From Lycorma delicatula (taxonomy: Eukaryota; Arthropoda; Insecta; Hemiptera; Fulgoridae), in the NCBI RefSeq assembly GCF_047948215.1, contig NC_134457.1:83851398-83915397 (forward strand): DNA of 64,000 bases. The letters are read 5' to 3'. Below the pieces are notes generated by a model. It ran no database searches. It was not told the DNA's origin and saw only the letters and a list, made by a program, of their open reading frames with translations. Position 1 is the stretch's first letter. The number at the start of each line of letters is the position of its first letter. Of the stretch, positions 25,941-37,482 are shown piece after piece. The position numbers were made by a program, and so were the translations under genes.

Positions 25941-26785
25941 TATTTATTTAATTGTTTTCATTCTTATATAATTCAAAATCGGTAAAGTTAAAAAATTGAA
26001 TTTCACTAGAATAAATTTCGCAACAAAATACAATATTAATGATATAAAATTAAAAAAGAATACTTTAAAAGTAATTAGGTAGATACAGAAATTAACAGAA
26101 ATATGTTAAAAAAAATCACATGTACTTTCGAAAAGAAAGTACAAGGTTTTTAGATATAGTTTCTTCAAATTATGGTTAATATTTGTGTGGGAAAATTGTA
26201 CATTTATAATGTATGTATAATAGTTTGTATATATAATTATGTATGTTATGTATATATGTATTTGCAATAGTACTTTGTATTATTTATAAAAATAGTACGA
26301 TATGTATAATTATAAGAAGCATTACAATTAATGGCAGTAGGAAGAATATAATACGACTTAATTAATATAATTTCGGGAGAAAATATGAGGTAGCAATTAA
26401 ATTTCAATCTCACTATCCAAATTTTTATAGCTCTTTCTCTTGGATCATATCGACTATAAATTTAGGTAGGAATAATATTAATTAATCTGATACTAATATA
26501 GTCTAACTTCCTTCGGAATAATGTTATGCTATATACCACAAAATGTTGGGGCCGTGTTTTTTCTAAATCTATAGATTTAACTTTGAACCGGACAGAACTA
26601 GAAAAATACTTTTTAATATAACATAATGGGCTTTTAATATACTATATATTTTATTGTTAATACGTAAAAGATAAAAAATTCTGATGTGTTTGAAAACTCT
26701 GGTACATCTATAACCCTTTTATTATTTGTTTTTGCTTAGCAAATAACAGTTTATCCGAATGAATATCAAACGTGCGATTTCAGAT

Positions 26786-26925
26786 TGCTGATCTCCGTGG
26801 TGGGGTGATAGCGAGTGGCCTTTCATACTGGGAGTCTCGGCTTTGAATTCCGGCCAGACATGGCATTTTTCATAAGCTACATAATTTCATTACTATATTC
26901 TCAAAAACTTAAAAAAAAATTACGA
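26786..26925 (+). repeat. SINE family B, decayed copy
   Basis: It has 'gatctccgtggtgggg' at the A-box position and a damaged B box 'ggctttgaattcc', followed by 'ggccagacatggcattttt' and 'cataagctac'. The tail is eroded. The 61-codon frame beginning at 26815 is a by-product of this SINE. Confidence 0.6.
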
Positions 26926-26953
26926 TACCACATTACAAAAATCTTAACTAAAT

Positions 26954-26997
26954 ATTTAGTAACGATAGTTCTAGCATTTAGTAACGACAGTTCTAGT
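26954..26997. repeat. 22-bp tandem duplication
   Basis: Units at 26954-26975 and 26976-26997 match at 20 of 22 positions, each containing 'atttagtaacga' and 'agttctag'. Confidence 0.85.
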
Positions 26998-28295
26998 TAA
27001 CTGTGCTCGAAATTAAGAACTATATGGTCGGTGTAGAATATTATTTTGTTAATCAGTATTAACCTTAAAGAAATCATTATTGTATAATACTCGTAGTAAT
27101 AAAATAGAAGAGGATCGTTTCTTGGGCTCCGAAATGTTCCAAGATTTCTCCCAAAAGCTCAGGACTTTTACAAAATTTGTTTTTTCTTCGTATTTGCTGT
27201 TATAAATGCAGATTAAATTTTTGTTTTATAATGTAAAATTTTTATTTTTATATGTGTATATATTTTTCTTTTCCATTGTTCTCAGTCGCATCAACGTTAA
27301 CAGTCATTAGCGACTTAAGTAAAATTAAATGCTAATAAATAACTATACAGTAAACGGCAAACATTGGAATATCAAATATCAAAACAGAAACATAGCCACT
27401 AGACTATTTCCACTGGAAACAGAGTACTCCGTAAGGGTTCTTACGTAAGCAAAACCGGTAAATGAAATTCTTCATTCCACTATCACAGAAAAACCGCAAC
27501 AGTCTTTTGATGTATTTCTTCCGGTTGCGTAAACCCTTCACATTTGAACCCAGGTTTAATTATCGATGAATAGACCCGAACATTAGACAGGTTATGAATA
27601 AGTAATCTATGGACCATTTTATATTGCACCCCTCACAGTTCTGCTGGAGAGAACCAAATAGATGGGCATGAGTTAGTATTGTGTGCCCAATCCTCAGCCG
27701 CGTTAGGATAACTTGGTATCTTCTGTTGTTTGGGATAAAAGGTTTTTCGAAGACGTTCTCCAGGATGCCATGTACGGCCGTGGGAGGACTCAGAAGCCAG
27801 AACTTATTCCATTGAGTATGTAGTTTGACACGGACTGTCTTCGTGAAGTCACTCTCACATGTTAAGTCTAATCGGAGACCATTTTGTTACCACCCTCTTG
27901 GCAGTCTTATCAGTGCGTTCGTTATTGAGGGTGCCGCAATGCCTGGGAGAATATCACTGTTTATTCTTGAGATTGTGTCGTAGATAATTTGAATGATTGG
28001 TACAGATCATCTGCAGTTCATACTTTCAAGTACCTTCCTAGAGGCAGTTATTATCAGAAGCTGTCGTCATGACGGGCCTCAATAATTATCAAGGGGGAGT
28101 GAATTGAGAAGGTCTCGTAAAAGAACAAGGAATAATTGGCAATAAGGTTATATATTTTCTTGTTATCAGGGCGTATTATTAAACAGCCACACAAGTTTGC
28201 CGAGATACAGCCATCTAAATTTATGTGTGTGTAACATTTGTGCATCTTAGTCATCTCGCTAAATTGGTCCCTAGCAGATCGGTAATGTGGGTTCC

Positions 28296-28594
28296 GTTGG
28301 CGTCTTCTAGACGCTAGTGGTGAACTCAACGCAAATCAGCTAATTTCGAAGTCGGAAGTTCTAACGCTCAAATCCTAGTAAAGACAGTTACATTTATACG
28401 GATCTGAATAGTAGATCATGGATACCGGTGTTCTTTGGTGGTTAGGTTTCAATTAACCACATGTCTCAGGAATGGTCAGCCTGAGACTGTACTAGACTAC
28501 ACTTTATTTACATTCATACATATCAGCCTCATTCATTCTCTGAAGTAATACCTTATGGTGGTTCCGGAGGCTAAACAGAAAAAAGAATAAGACG
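28296..28594 (+). repeat. SINE family A nested in the I-type LINE
   Basis: The head 'cgctagtggtgaac', a B-box-like 'cgctcaaatcc', then 'ttctttggtggttaggtttc', 'aatggtcagcctga' and 'ggtggttccggaggctaaac' identify family A. It interrupts the LINE between the post-RT region (28.8 kb) and RNase H (28.2 kb), so it inserted later. Its left edge is uncertain by about 15 bp. Confidence 0.75.
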
Positions 28595-30000
28595 GTTTAT
28601 ATCAATTTTAGAAATGTGGGTAGCCAAGGAGTGCCGCATCTTATTTCCTTTCCGAGAATACTCGGAATAGACAGGCCTAGTTTCTAGAGATAGCGAAGCA
28701 GTGTAAGGTCAAAAAACTGGGGTAAGGACCTCTTCTTCTTAAAAGTTTTGAGTGCGAGTGGGCCTGGTCACCTGCCTCCTATTAGACGGCGTATTTTATA
28801 ACCTGGTGTTTCCTCTTATAATGAAATGGAAGTTCATTGTATTTCATTAATATACTTTGTATAGGGCTAGTGGCAAATGCCCGTATGAATATTCGAATGG
28901 AAGTATTGTACAAGGCGTCTAGTAAGCCCCTAACTTTATCTCTCTCAGAGTCGTGCAGGATAGACCCGTATTACAGCTTTGACAAAACGATGCTTCTGTG
29001 TTCAGGATGATGCATGTTTCTCATTTGAGGCATAAGGCAGATACAAGACCGAGACCCGGCCTTCTGCAAGGCTGCAGCATTGCTGGATCCGAAGTATCCT
29101 TGCTGAGGATTACAGGCTGGCACAATAAACAAGATTCAACCGGCGGGCCGACCTGTTTTACCGGACGTACAGCTAGTGAGCGGGAAGGCCCGTTAGACTT
29201 AAAGGACTGAGTTATACTTAGCTGTTCAGTCTTATGCTTTAGGGAGACCGATTGGGTGGTGGCGGCAGAAATACCATGGAGATCAATTAGCTGTGGGTCC
29301 GGCTTGGGGGAGGGAAAAAATTGCACTATGCTTGGCGTTTTCATTATACTCGTATATCTTTCTAGCCCTCGAGTGACTTTTTTTTTATTCCACAAGCGGC
29401 CTCATTCCTATGCCGTTTATATCTACTGACGCATTCTTTGATGCGTTCAATAGATGTACATATCCATCTCTTATTTGTACTCGTTGATCCACAAAGGAAT
29501 ACATTTTCTACCCATGTACGCAGACGTTTTGGGTATAATGAGCTTAGAAGCGAGCATTACAAGATCTACAAAATCCCTAACATATCCATTTTTCTGTGCC
29601 TCATCGCCTGCCACGTGTGGACCCCCAATTCCTTAAAAATCATAAATCTAGTCAGCCTGCTGAAATAGCCATATACGGCTCATTCTTCTTAGAATATATG
29701 TCACTTTGCGGTGTTTAATCGCTATCTAAACAGAAAATTGTTTTCTGCCGTACAGTTCTGTAGAACTTCTAGTTCAAAGAGGCGGACTGATGAGCAGTTA
29801 CATGTTGTTAGGTTAATAGCACTAAAGATTCCTTAAGAGCTGTTGAGATCTGATGAATGCCCAGGTGTAGAAAAACAAATTTCGGATTCTCGAGAAATAT
29901 TTCGATTAGACCCTAGTGTCCATCCTCTTGGATCCCCAACTATTGATTTGGGCATTTAAGTCATTTACTAGTAGAAATGGTTTAGGCAACTGCCTAACTA

Positions 30001-30045
30001 TATATTCTAGTTCCTCAACAGTTCCTGTTGAGGAACTAGAATATA
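30001..30045. repeat. Perfect inverted repeat, 20-bp arms, 5-nt loop
   Basis: Arms 30001-30020 and 30026-30045 are exact reverse complements around 'gttcc'. It lies within the endonuclease region of the decayed I-type LINE and one arm is presumably extra to the ancestral sequence. Confidence 0.9.
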
Positions 30046-30374
30046 GGGAGAGGAATATAGGCGAGAGGAACTGCTCGGGAGATAGATATTACGTATATTA
30101 AATGAGCCAGAAGTAAATGTAAAAGATAATCATAACTTCAAGAGCAGTATGTAGAAGATTTGTTTACAGTTTAGTCGATCGTTGATATAGATGACCACAC
30201 ATCGCTGGCGTGGGAAACGTCCAATCTATTCATGAAAACAACATAATAACCTTTCAGTACTGGTGTTACCATTAAAATTATCCTCTTGAAGGCACATAAG
30301 AGCAGGACCAAGCCGATTAATAAAAAACTGCAAGTTTTCGCTCTGGGGGATGGAACCCATTAATCAATCTTAAT

Positions 30375-32595
30375 ATGAATAATCAATCTTTGGTAGGATT
30401 GTGTCGTTGTTATGATGAATATTGCCTATCTTTGTGGAACTTATCGAAAGGACGATTATACATGTGGGTCGGCCACTGGGTTGTCGATGAGAGGCATCTC
30501 AGCGCTGCTGTCGTTGCAATCATCATATATGCTTGTAATTTCAGCAGCCTCCATTGACTGGTCGAAACGTGTCGCTTCAATTTGTTGATTACGCACGTAG
30601 ATCTATTAACACTCCTTTCCGGTACTTTTAGGTTTGTAATATTTATATATTTATTTTTAAGTTTCATACATATTTTATGATGATAAAAAAAAAAATAGAA
30701 TAAAAATTGTTAATAATTTTTGAGCGTATTTGTAGATAATTTTATAGAGTTTGTGCACAATTATTCTAAAATATTTTAAAATTTATTTGAAAAAAAATTG
30801 GATCGTTGAATGGGATTGTATAATACCTTAATTGCTTTAGTAATACCTTAAATTTCTATAGAATAATTGTTTCCCATTAAAAATACTCTATACTGAAAAA
30901 AATCTAAGTTTTGATAATTAATTTAAGAGAGAAATTAAAAATAAAAAAAGCGGACGTTTGTTTACATTTTAATAATTGTAGATTTTAAAAAGCTAACCTC
31001 CATTTAGTTATTATCGATCATTTTACTTTTGTTTCTTTCCAAAAATAGGATGAACGAGATTAAAAATAAATAAAAAAATCTACAGTTATTACAGATTCCG
31101 TTCGTTTGTATTTGTAATTTGTATTTCTTTCCCGTTATTCATATTACTTTGCATTGTAAAACTCTTGTTATATTTCAGTTCAACAGACTTTATTTCTCTT
31201 GTAATAAAACTGAGTAGTTTGATTTAATTGGGTGTAAGATTGTAATTGTTCTAATAGAATAAATAAATAGTAACGAATTGACTATTGTAAAAAAAAAGAA
31301 TGAAAAATAATTCTAAATATTTAATAATAGATTTTTAAATAACATTTCTTGTTAATTTACAAAAATCATAGTACATTTGTAAGTTGTATTCATATTTGTG
31401 TGTTTGTCTGCAAGATGATTCACAAAGAATGTAAAAAAAAATGAAATATTGAAAAAAATAGGTTCTAGAGCTATATTTTTAGTAATTTTTGAAAAATCTT
31501 GGGTAAATGACAAAAAACTGGATCGAAAAACACACTGTTTTATGTTTTGGTAAGATAACTTTGTTAAATAGGTAATAAACACACAATAGTTATAAACAAA
31601 AGTGTAGAAACTTTGATCTTGAGGAAAGTGTTATGAATAAAGTTTGCTGAAACTAAATACAAAAGTAAGAATTTTGAAGTTTATTAAATACATTATAGAA
31701 CAAAATGTGGTAGATTAAGGCATGCATTAAATGAAACAAAATCTTCAATATTACAAAACAAAAGAATTAGACATTTTAGAAAAATATTCATCCTTATGTT
31801 TAAAATAATATCCATCATTATTAAAAGTGAACCAGAATGATCTTGTCTTTTAATATTTGTAGGTAGATGCCACTAGTGACAGTCCCTTTAAAGAAAAACT
31901 GTTCGATCATTCCTATGGAAGATAGTTCTTACTATATATGCGGTAAATTAACTTGTTTTCTTCAAAGACGTGTAGGTTTTTATTAGCTCAATTATGTCAT
32001 TTAACAGTAAGTTTAAGATTAAAATTCATCGTACCAAAAATTAAAATTTGAAAACCTTTTATTGTTTCTCACATACCTACGAACCACCTGCAAAACTGGA
32101 CGCCTTACTCAATAATCTTAGAACGTTTGATTCCACTTTTTACTCTTGTAAAAATGTGTAAAAACTTATTTTTTTTTACACCAATCTCACAAAAACATAG
32201 CCTCTTACAGTTCTTTGGCGATCGAGATTATGATTTGTCGTTCATTGTCTTCCTACAGATGTTCCCTACAGTAGTACCGGTCCGCAATTCTTTCGATTCT
32301 TTAATTTTTTATTTCAGCTTGTTCACACCATCGTTTTCCAATAAAACTTCATTATATCTATTTAAGTTGCTCAAATGCTAACTTCACCATCACCATGTTT
32401 GTTGTCTACATTGACAACGTATTACTCTAGAAAAAAAAATCCGTCGATCTTGAATAACTTTCCCGGCTGTGCCCTTGAGAGATCTTTGTATCAAATAAGT
32501 TATAAGGATTTAAAATATTAATTATGTTATTTTATTATATTTAGTATGTATTTGCGAAAATTATAAAAATATTTAATTAACAAATTTGGATCTGA
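30375..32595. other. LINE flank and AT-rich non-coding stretch
   Basis: The part up to about 30600 is more balanced in composition and may be the upstream end of the I-type LINE, but I could not recognise its translation. Beyond that the sequence is AT-rich with no gene. The 84-codon frame at 32127 is phenylalanine-rich and without motifs. Confidence 0.45.
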
Positions 32596-32599
32596 TTTG

Positions 32600-33720
32600 G
32601 TTCCTTTATCACATGACACTTTTACCTTTAAAATTATGCAGTATTAAAGGCATAATTGAGAAAAATTCAAAATTTTAGTAAAATACTTTGGGTCCCAGTT
32701 GACCCGTTGACCAAATGATGTTTTATAATCAAAATTATGCCGTGATTAGAATATATTTGCTAGAAAAAGATGAAATTTTTAGTAAAAAAATTGGGCCAGA
32801 TTTCACCTTCTCGCTTGACAGTCAGCTCACATAACATTCTTAATAACAGTCTCAACTTTGAAAACAGAAAAGTGTGAGAAATTATAAAAAAATTAAAAAG
32901 TACTTAAATTTTTAAATTGGGTACAGGGGAACTCCATTTTTAAAAAGTGATCCCATTTCGTCTACATTAATACTAGATAGCAAGAAAATTTTTAATCTTC
33001 GAAAATAATATTAAAAATATATGATATTTTTTAGTATGTTTTAAAAAGTTTTTAAAGAAGTAACCGTTACTTCAGTAAGTTGGTCTATTTTGGTGCAATG
33101 TTATTCAAAAAAGCTAAAAGAAATATAGGTACCGTGATGTTCCCTTGTGTGATGGGAGTGAAAATCAGGCCAAAGCTGGGATATATATTTAACCAAATGT
33201 AAGTGCCGATTTTCAACTTTTTTGTACTAGTTTCCAAGTTCTGAGACAAAATTGATTTTAAATAATGTTAAATATCCCTTACACCCATAAATTTATCGTA
33301 TTAAAATTTTGGAATTTGAATTAATTTAATAATTACTTTTATTCTATTAAAGTTCAATTTTCAGCAATATCTACACAAATAGTGAAAAATTCAAAATTGC
33401 CAAAACGACACCTTCCCCATTTTTTAATTTTGTCCAATATTAAATTTTGGACAAAATTTAAAATCTGGGCTACAAACGGCCCAGATATAACTTTTTTATT
33501 AATCAGTTTCAAAGAATTTTTGATGAGTCAGTCCGGATATATTAATAAAAATACGTACGTACACACATCTTTCGGAAATTGGTGTAACTTTTTTTGTGTT
33601 TATTATTAAGGGAAGGGTCTTGAAACGTTGATATTTGCAAAAAACCTGATACACAACATTTTGGCCAATCGCTATACTTTCCCTTTGTAGCTATGTTGCT
33701 GCAGAAACAATGGACTATAC
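32600..33720 (+). repeat. Unclassified ~1 kb interspersed repeat, copy 2
   Basis: This copy aligns with 14590-15640. It contains 'tgcagtattaaaggcataat', 'tactttgggtcccagttgac', 'gagacaaaattgattttaaa', and ends near 'ttccctttgtagctatgttgc'. A 17-bp direct/inverted motif ('ccaatattaaattttgg') is at about 33432. No coding function is seen, so it is either non-autonomous or too decayed to classify. Confidence 0.55.
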
Positions 33721-33753
33721 CCGGGAAATTAAAAAACGAATATTTGCGTTGCT

Positions 33754-33890
33754 ATTCTAAATGAATAAATTCATATTTATAAATAAATGAATATTCTAAA
33801 TATTTATAAATATTATAAATTATGAATTATAATATGAATTATTATGAATATTTATAAATTCATATTCTAAATGAATAAATTCATATTTAT
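33754..33890. repeat. AT-rich direct repeats with palindromes
   Basis: An identical 27-bp sequence occurs at 33754-33780 and 33864-33890. It contains the palindrome 'atgaataaattcat'. The space between is built from related 'atttataaat' and 'aattcat' pieces, making several potential hairpins. Confidence 0.8.
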
Positions 33891-33894
33891 TTTA

Positions 33895-35275
33895 TTTTCA
33901 TTTTTATTTTTGGTTTAAACATTCAAATAGTGCGTGCATAAATTGAATAAACTTGTTTATAGGATAAAATAGTTTTTTTTTATAATTTTTTTTATCGATA
34001 ACATTTTGAAAAACTTTTCAATTAATTAAAGTTAAATTAAAAATATTTATTTTTTTTTGTAAAATTACTGATAAATTATTTTTTATATTTATTTATTTAT
34101 TTACCTTTTATTAGTTTAACTTATTGATATGATTCAATTAAATAACTTAACATATTTAGTGATTTATCAGTGATACTTTAACACTAATTCAATAACCACT
34201 TTCCTTTTAGCAATCAATCAAAAAAAAGAAGAAAATCTGTTACATGAAAATAAAAATAAAATAAAATGTTCAGATTATAGACGGTAGTCATGGGAATTTG
34301 TTGCCATATTTATGACAATGGGAATCAGAATTGTTTGGTACACAATAGTGTCAGGCTTCATGATTCAGGTGTACCCTGGGGAACCTCCGTCACTCCATGC
34401 AATACCCGGGACTTACCCACCTCTCACGGGCTCGTCGTGAAGCGACTCTTAATATCTTGGATTAATTCTGAATTTTTGTTGTTACAATTTTTTTTTTTTT
34501 TAATGATGTAAAGAAAATAATACAGTACAAATATACAATAGAAAAATTTATTTAAATCTTACATTGAGTAGGGTTCTGTTGTGCTATTATTTCGAATACA
34601 GTAGCATTTATATTGAAAACAAATCCATGTTGTTTCATTGCATTCAGGATTTAAATTAACTTACAAGTCAGGAAACTATAAATTTTAACTAGGAATCAAA
34701 TTTTATTTATTCTAAATTAGTTTTTAAGCTAATGAATAAATAAGCCAGCTTATTATAAAATTAAAAATACATATAGAAAATTATTCATAATCCTCTTTCT
34801 GTTAATATACATTTTGTAAAGAAAATTATTTAATCCCTCGTTTCCATGAACCTGACTAATTTTTTGTAAAAAAAAAATTCATATCATATATAGTTTTCAT
34901 TAGCATAGATGAATTTTAGAATGAAAATAGTTTAATATTTTCTTGGTATTAAGTTTAAATGACATTCTAAGCTCGTCTATAAAGAGTAATACAAAATTAA
35001 AAATTTATCACATTTTAAATTATCGCGTATTTAAAAAAAGAAAGGTTACTTGTTTATTATTTTTAATTTTGTAGTAATTTCTTGATGCGAATAAAATTAT
35101 TTAGTGAAAAAATGTCTTTATAACATAATAAATTTTGTGATTAGCCAAAACCCTAAAATATCGAAACATTCTTTTCTGGCATAAATACAATTATTAAATT
35201 AAATGATAATTTTTCAACGAGTATCAAAACAAAAATTATAAAGAAAAATTAATAGTGAAAATTTTGAGGATAAAC
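33895..35275. other. Non-coding stretch with a GC-richer segment (34.27-34.45 kb)
   Basis: No gene recognised. The 34270-34450 segment has balanced composition, including 'cacctctcacgggctcgtcg'; the 73-codon frame across it shows no domain. It is probably an element remnant of unknown type. Confidence 0.4.
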
Positions 35276-35475
35276 AAGCGACTACTAAACGTATACGTGA
35301 ACCGAATGATCAACAAAATTAGATTAAAACAAACAAGAAAATGTTTATCCCAAACAGCAGCTTCAAATCAAAAATAGCAATGTAACGATAGATTAGAACG
35401 TGATTGTATCACTCGCAGGCAAGATTAGCAGAAACATCGAAGAACGCGAAGCTAGATTGAAACGCGAGTGTTTAT
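35276..35475 (+). pseudogene. Decayed charged-repeat gene fragment, possibly Helitron-like
   Basis: Pieces in three frames give a run of charged repeats: DRLERDCITRRQ (about 35386-35421), then ARLAETS (about 35420-35440), then EEREARLKRE (about 35439-35469). At least two frameshifts separate them. Repeats of the form R-x-A-R-L occur upstream of the Rep/helicase region in some arthropod Helitron-type proteins, as judged from memory. The 5.5-6.0 kb relic may derive from the same kind of protein. No catalytic domain is present, so the family name is tentative. It could also be a fragment of any coiled-coil protein. Confidence 0.3.
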
Positions 35476-35479
35476 ACCA

Positions 35480-36300
35480 TTTGAAAATCAGACCGAATAT
35501 AATGTAACATTTAATTAGACGAGAACTATATAACAAAAGAATGAAATTATCAACCTCAGTTTGAGGTTACGCTGTATATGAAACTTAAGTAGCATACCTA
35601 GCATCATACCAACAAACACAACATTGACACCAAGAACTACCATGAACTTTTCTGCTGATATTTGAACTTTCCTCGACCTTGTTTCAGTCGATTTGAGTAC
35701 ACATGGTCGAGGAAATACAACAAATCAACGACTACAAAAACACTTGTCTTTCTCCCCCTTTCTCGACCAAACAAAAATTGTATTGCAATATGAATAATTG
35801 AGTTTTATATATATAGATACATATAATTATAAAAATTAAACCTTTTCCTTGTTCCAAATAATCTAATATTTAAAAGTTGCTTAATGCAATCGACTTTTAA
35901 ATTGGGTCAAATTAAATTATTTTAAAGATTTATAAAACTAATTGTTTTTTAATAATTAGTTTATATTCTGTTAACGTTTATAAATCTCTATTCATTTAAC
36001 TTTGTATTCATTTTCATTTATACGGGAAGAAGTTTCAATTTTATTGAATGTAATTAAGTTATTTATGAATTTACTATATGAATTCGCACTACCAGTACTA
36101 AACTCTTTTTATTCTATTACATACAGCCAATCGTTTTAGTTTACATGGCATCTAATTTCTGAATTATGTATAAAAAGTGTTCGATCGTACAAAATGGGAT
36201 AAATAAATGGAAATATCAAGGAGCCAAACTGTAGATTATAAAGATATATGATTAATTCATCTATTGGACCTGAATTAGAAAACAGTTATAAAAGGCCGCT
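35480..36300. other. AT-rich non-coding stretch
   Basis: No recognisable gene or repeat. It leads up to the left inverted repeat of the 36.3-39.5 kb element. Confidence 0.5.
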
Positions 36301-36305
36301 GACTA

Positions 36306-36508
36306 CCACGAAAGCTGTAGGAAAATGGGGCTCCTGCGTCACTAGTTCTCCCCTCTACTACTAAGAGCGCTAGTGTTGCAGCCGCAATGTTGTGACGTCA
36401 CAGTGGCAATCTTGTAGCACCAAAATAATTTCCCCGCACGCGCGAAAAAAAATGTTTTTTGTATGATGCCAAAAATGAAATATAAAGATCAAGATCACCA
36501 AAAATTGT
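36306..36508 (+). repeat. Left terminal inverted repeat
   Basis: This is the left arm of the 3.2-kb element. It includes 'tgacgtcaca', a CRE-like palindrome, at about 36392. The innermost block 'gttttttgtatgatg' is repeated about 50 bp further in, at about 36504-36521. Confidence 0.7.
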
Positions 36509-36782
36509 TTTTTGTATGATGAATCCCCTTTCAGCGATCAGAAAATTGTCATTTCTAATTTATTTAAAAGCTATCTCAATCACAAGGTCAACGGTTGTAT
36601 GTAACCACAAAGTTGTCAACGTGACTATTTTGTATACTTTAAATATTAGTTATTTAATTTATATAATATTTCAAAAGTTGACCCTGACGTATAACTATTG
36701 TGTACGTCTGCTATGATTAAAAAAATTATATCTAATATAATTTAAAAAATTAGAGAATTAAAAAAATTATATCTAAAGTGTA

Positions 36783-36866
36783 AAAAAGTAACTGGTCTGG
36801 CTAGGTTTTGAACTGGATCCCTGTAAGGCGGGATACTGGTGCTTCCCACCACAACTACCATCAAAA
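36783..36866 (-). repeat. tRNA-derived SINE family C (minus strand)
   Basis: On the minus strand it reads an A-box-like 'tggtagttgtggtggg', then a B-box-like 'cagttcaaaacc', then 'tagccagaccagttac' and a T-run that could end pol III transcription. The copy at 52.88 kb shares this 3' block ('cagccagaccaagttacc'). It sits inside the ITR-bounded element. Confidence 0.5.
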
Positions 36867-37142
36867 GATTGCGTAAGTTCTTGGGATATCACAATTAATA
36901 AATGAGTGCAAACACTCTCCTCATCATTCGTAACATAATTTGTTAACGGACGTATCCATTATCAGATTTAACTACAGGCCTTGGAACCTTTTCTTCCAGT
37001 AATTAGAATAACTAAAATTGTAATAAACCAATATTAGTTATATATTACTGTATGGGGGTTTAAAGTGTTTTGTTTTGTGTATTTATGATTGTTTTGTATG
37101 TGTTAGTGTTATATGTAGTTCTGAAAAGGACTGATTATTACA

Positions 37143-37184
37143 TTTTCCACACTACCTATGAGGTAGGTAACATGGTGCGTTGAG
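37143..37184 (+). repeat. Direct repeat, left copy
   Basis: This ~42-bp sequence matches 38755-38795 in the same orientation, with the shared core 'gtaacatggtgcgttgag' preceded by 'catgaggta' or 'tatgaggta'. The two copies bracket the decayed gene. Confidence 0.75.
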
Positions 37185-37482
37185 ATTTTTTTATTAACGA
37201 ATGTAATCTCTGCCCAAGAAACCTACTATAAAACACTCAGCTTTGTTTATTCTCTATTTTTGTTATTATTTTGTCTCCTTTTATATTTATGTTTTATTTC
37301 TTTAAAAATAATTACAGTCAACTGAATATTGTGTGTCTTTCCACCATTTTTCAGTCAGAAATAAACCCGGTTCATCGAATAAAATTTTGGATTTCTTAAA
37401 TCTTTATCATTGAATCGTTGTACATAACTACCTAAATAAATTTGGAACAGTTCGTTCTTTATCGTGTCGTTCAAAACGAATA

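Larger units (their letters stand above)
27400..30370 (-). pseudogene. I-type non-LTR retrotransposon ORF2 (EN-RT-RNase H), decayed
   Basis: Read on the minus strand, motifs appear in the order of an I-type LINE ORF2. First is an apurinic endonuclease start, with RLGPALMCLQED at about 30281-30320. A later endonuclease block, RQLPKPFLLVNDLNAQ then WGS, lies at about 29923-29995. Fragments of the reverse transcriptase follow. The post-RT segment HRSIVLSKL-stop-YGSILHDSER is near 28950-29001, and IRIFIRAFATSPIQSI is at 28830-28910. RNase H comes next, with INLDGC near 28215 and HCGTLNNERTDKTAK at about 27893-27947. The C-terminal part, RLRIGHTILTHAHLF, is at about 27655-27716. Such proteins nick DNA and reverse-transcribe the element RNA. 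Stops, frameshifts, a nested SINE-A and a hairpin at 30001-30045 show it is inactive. The C-terminal RNase H points to I or a related clade rather than RTE. Confidence 0.8.

Noticed and set aside
29021..29395. 124-codon minus-strand frame
   Set aside because: It lies within the decayed I-type LINE and covers only part of its thumb region in shifted frames; it is not a separate gene.
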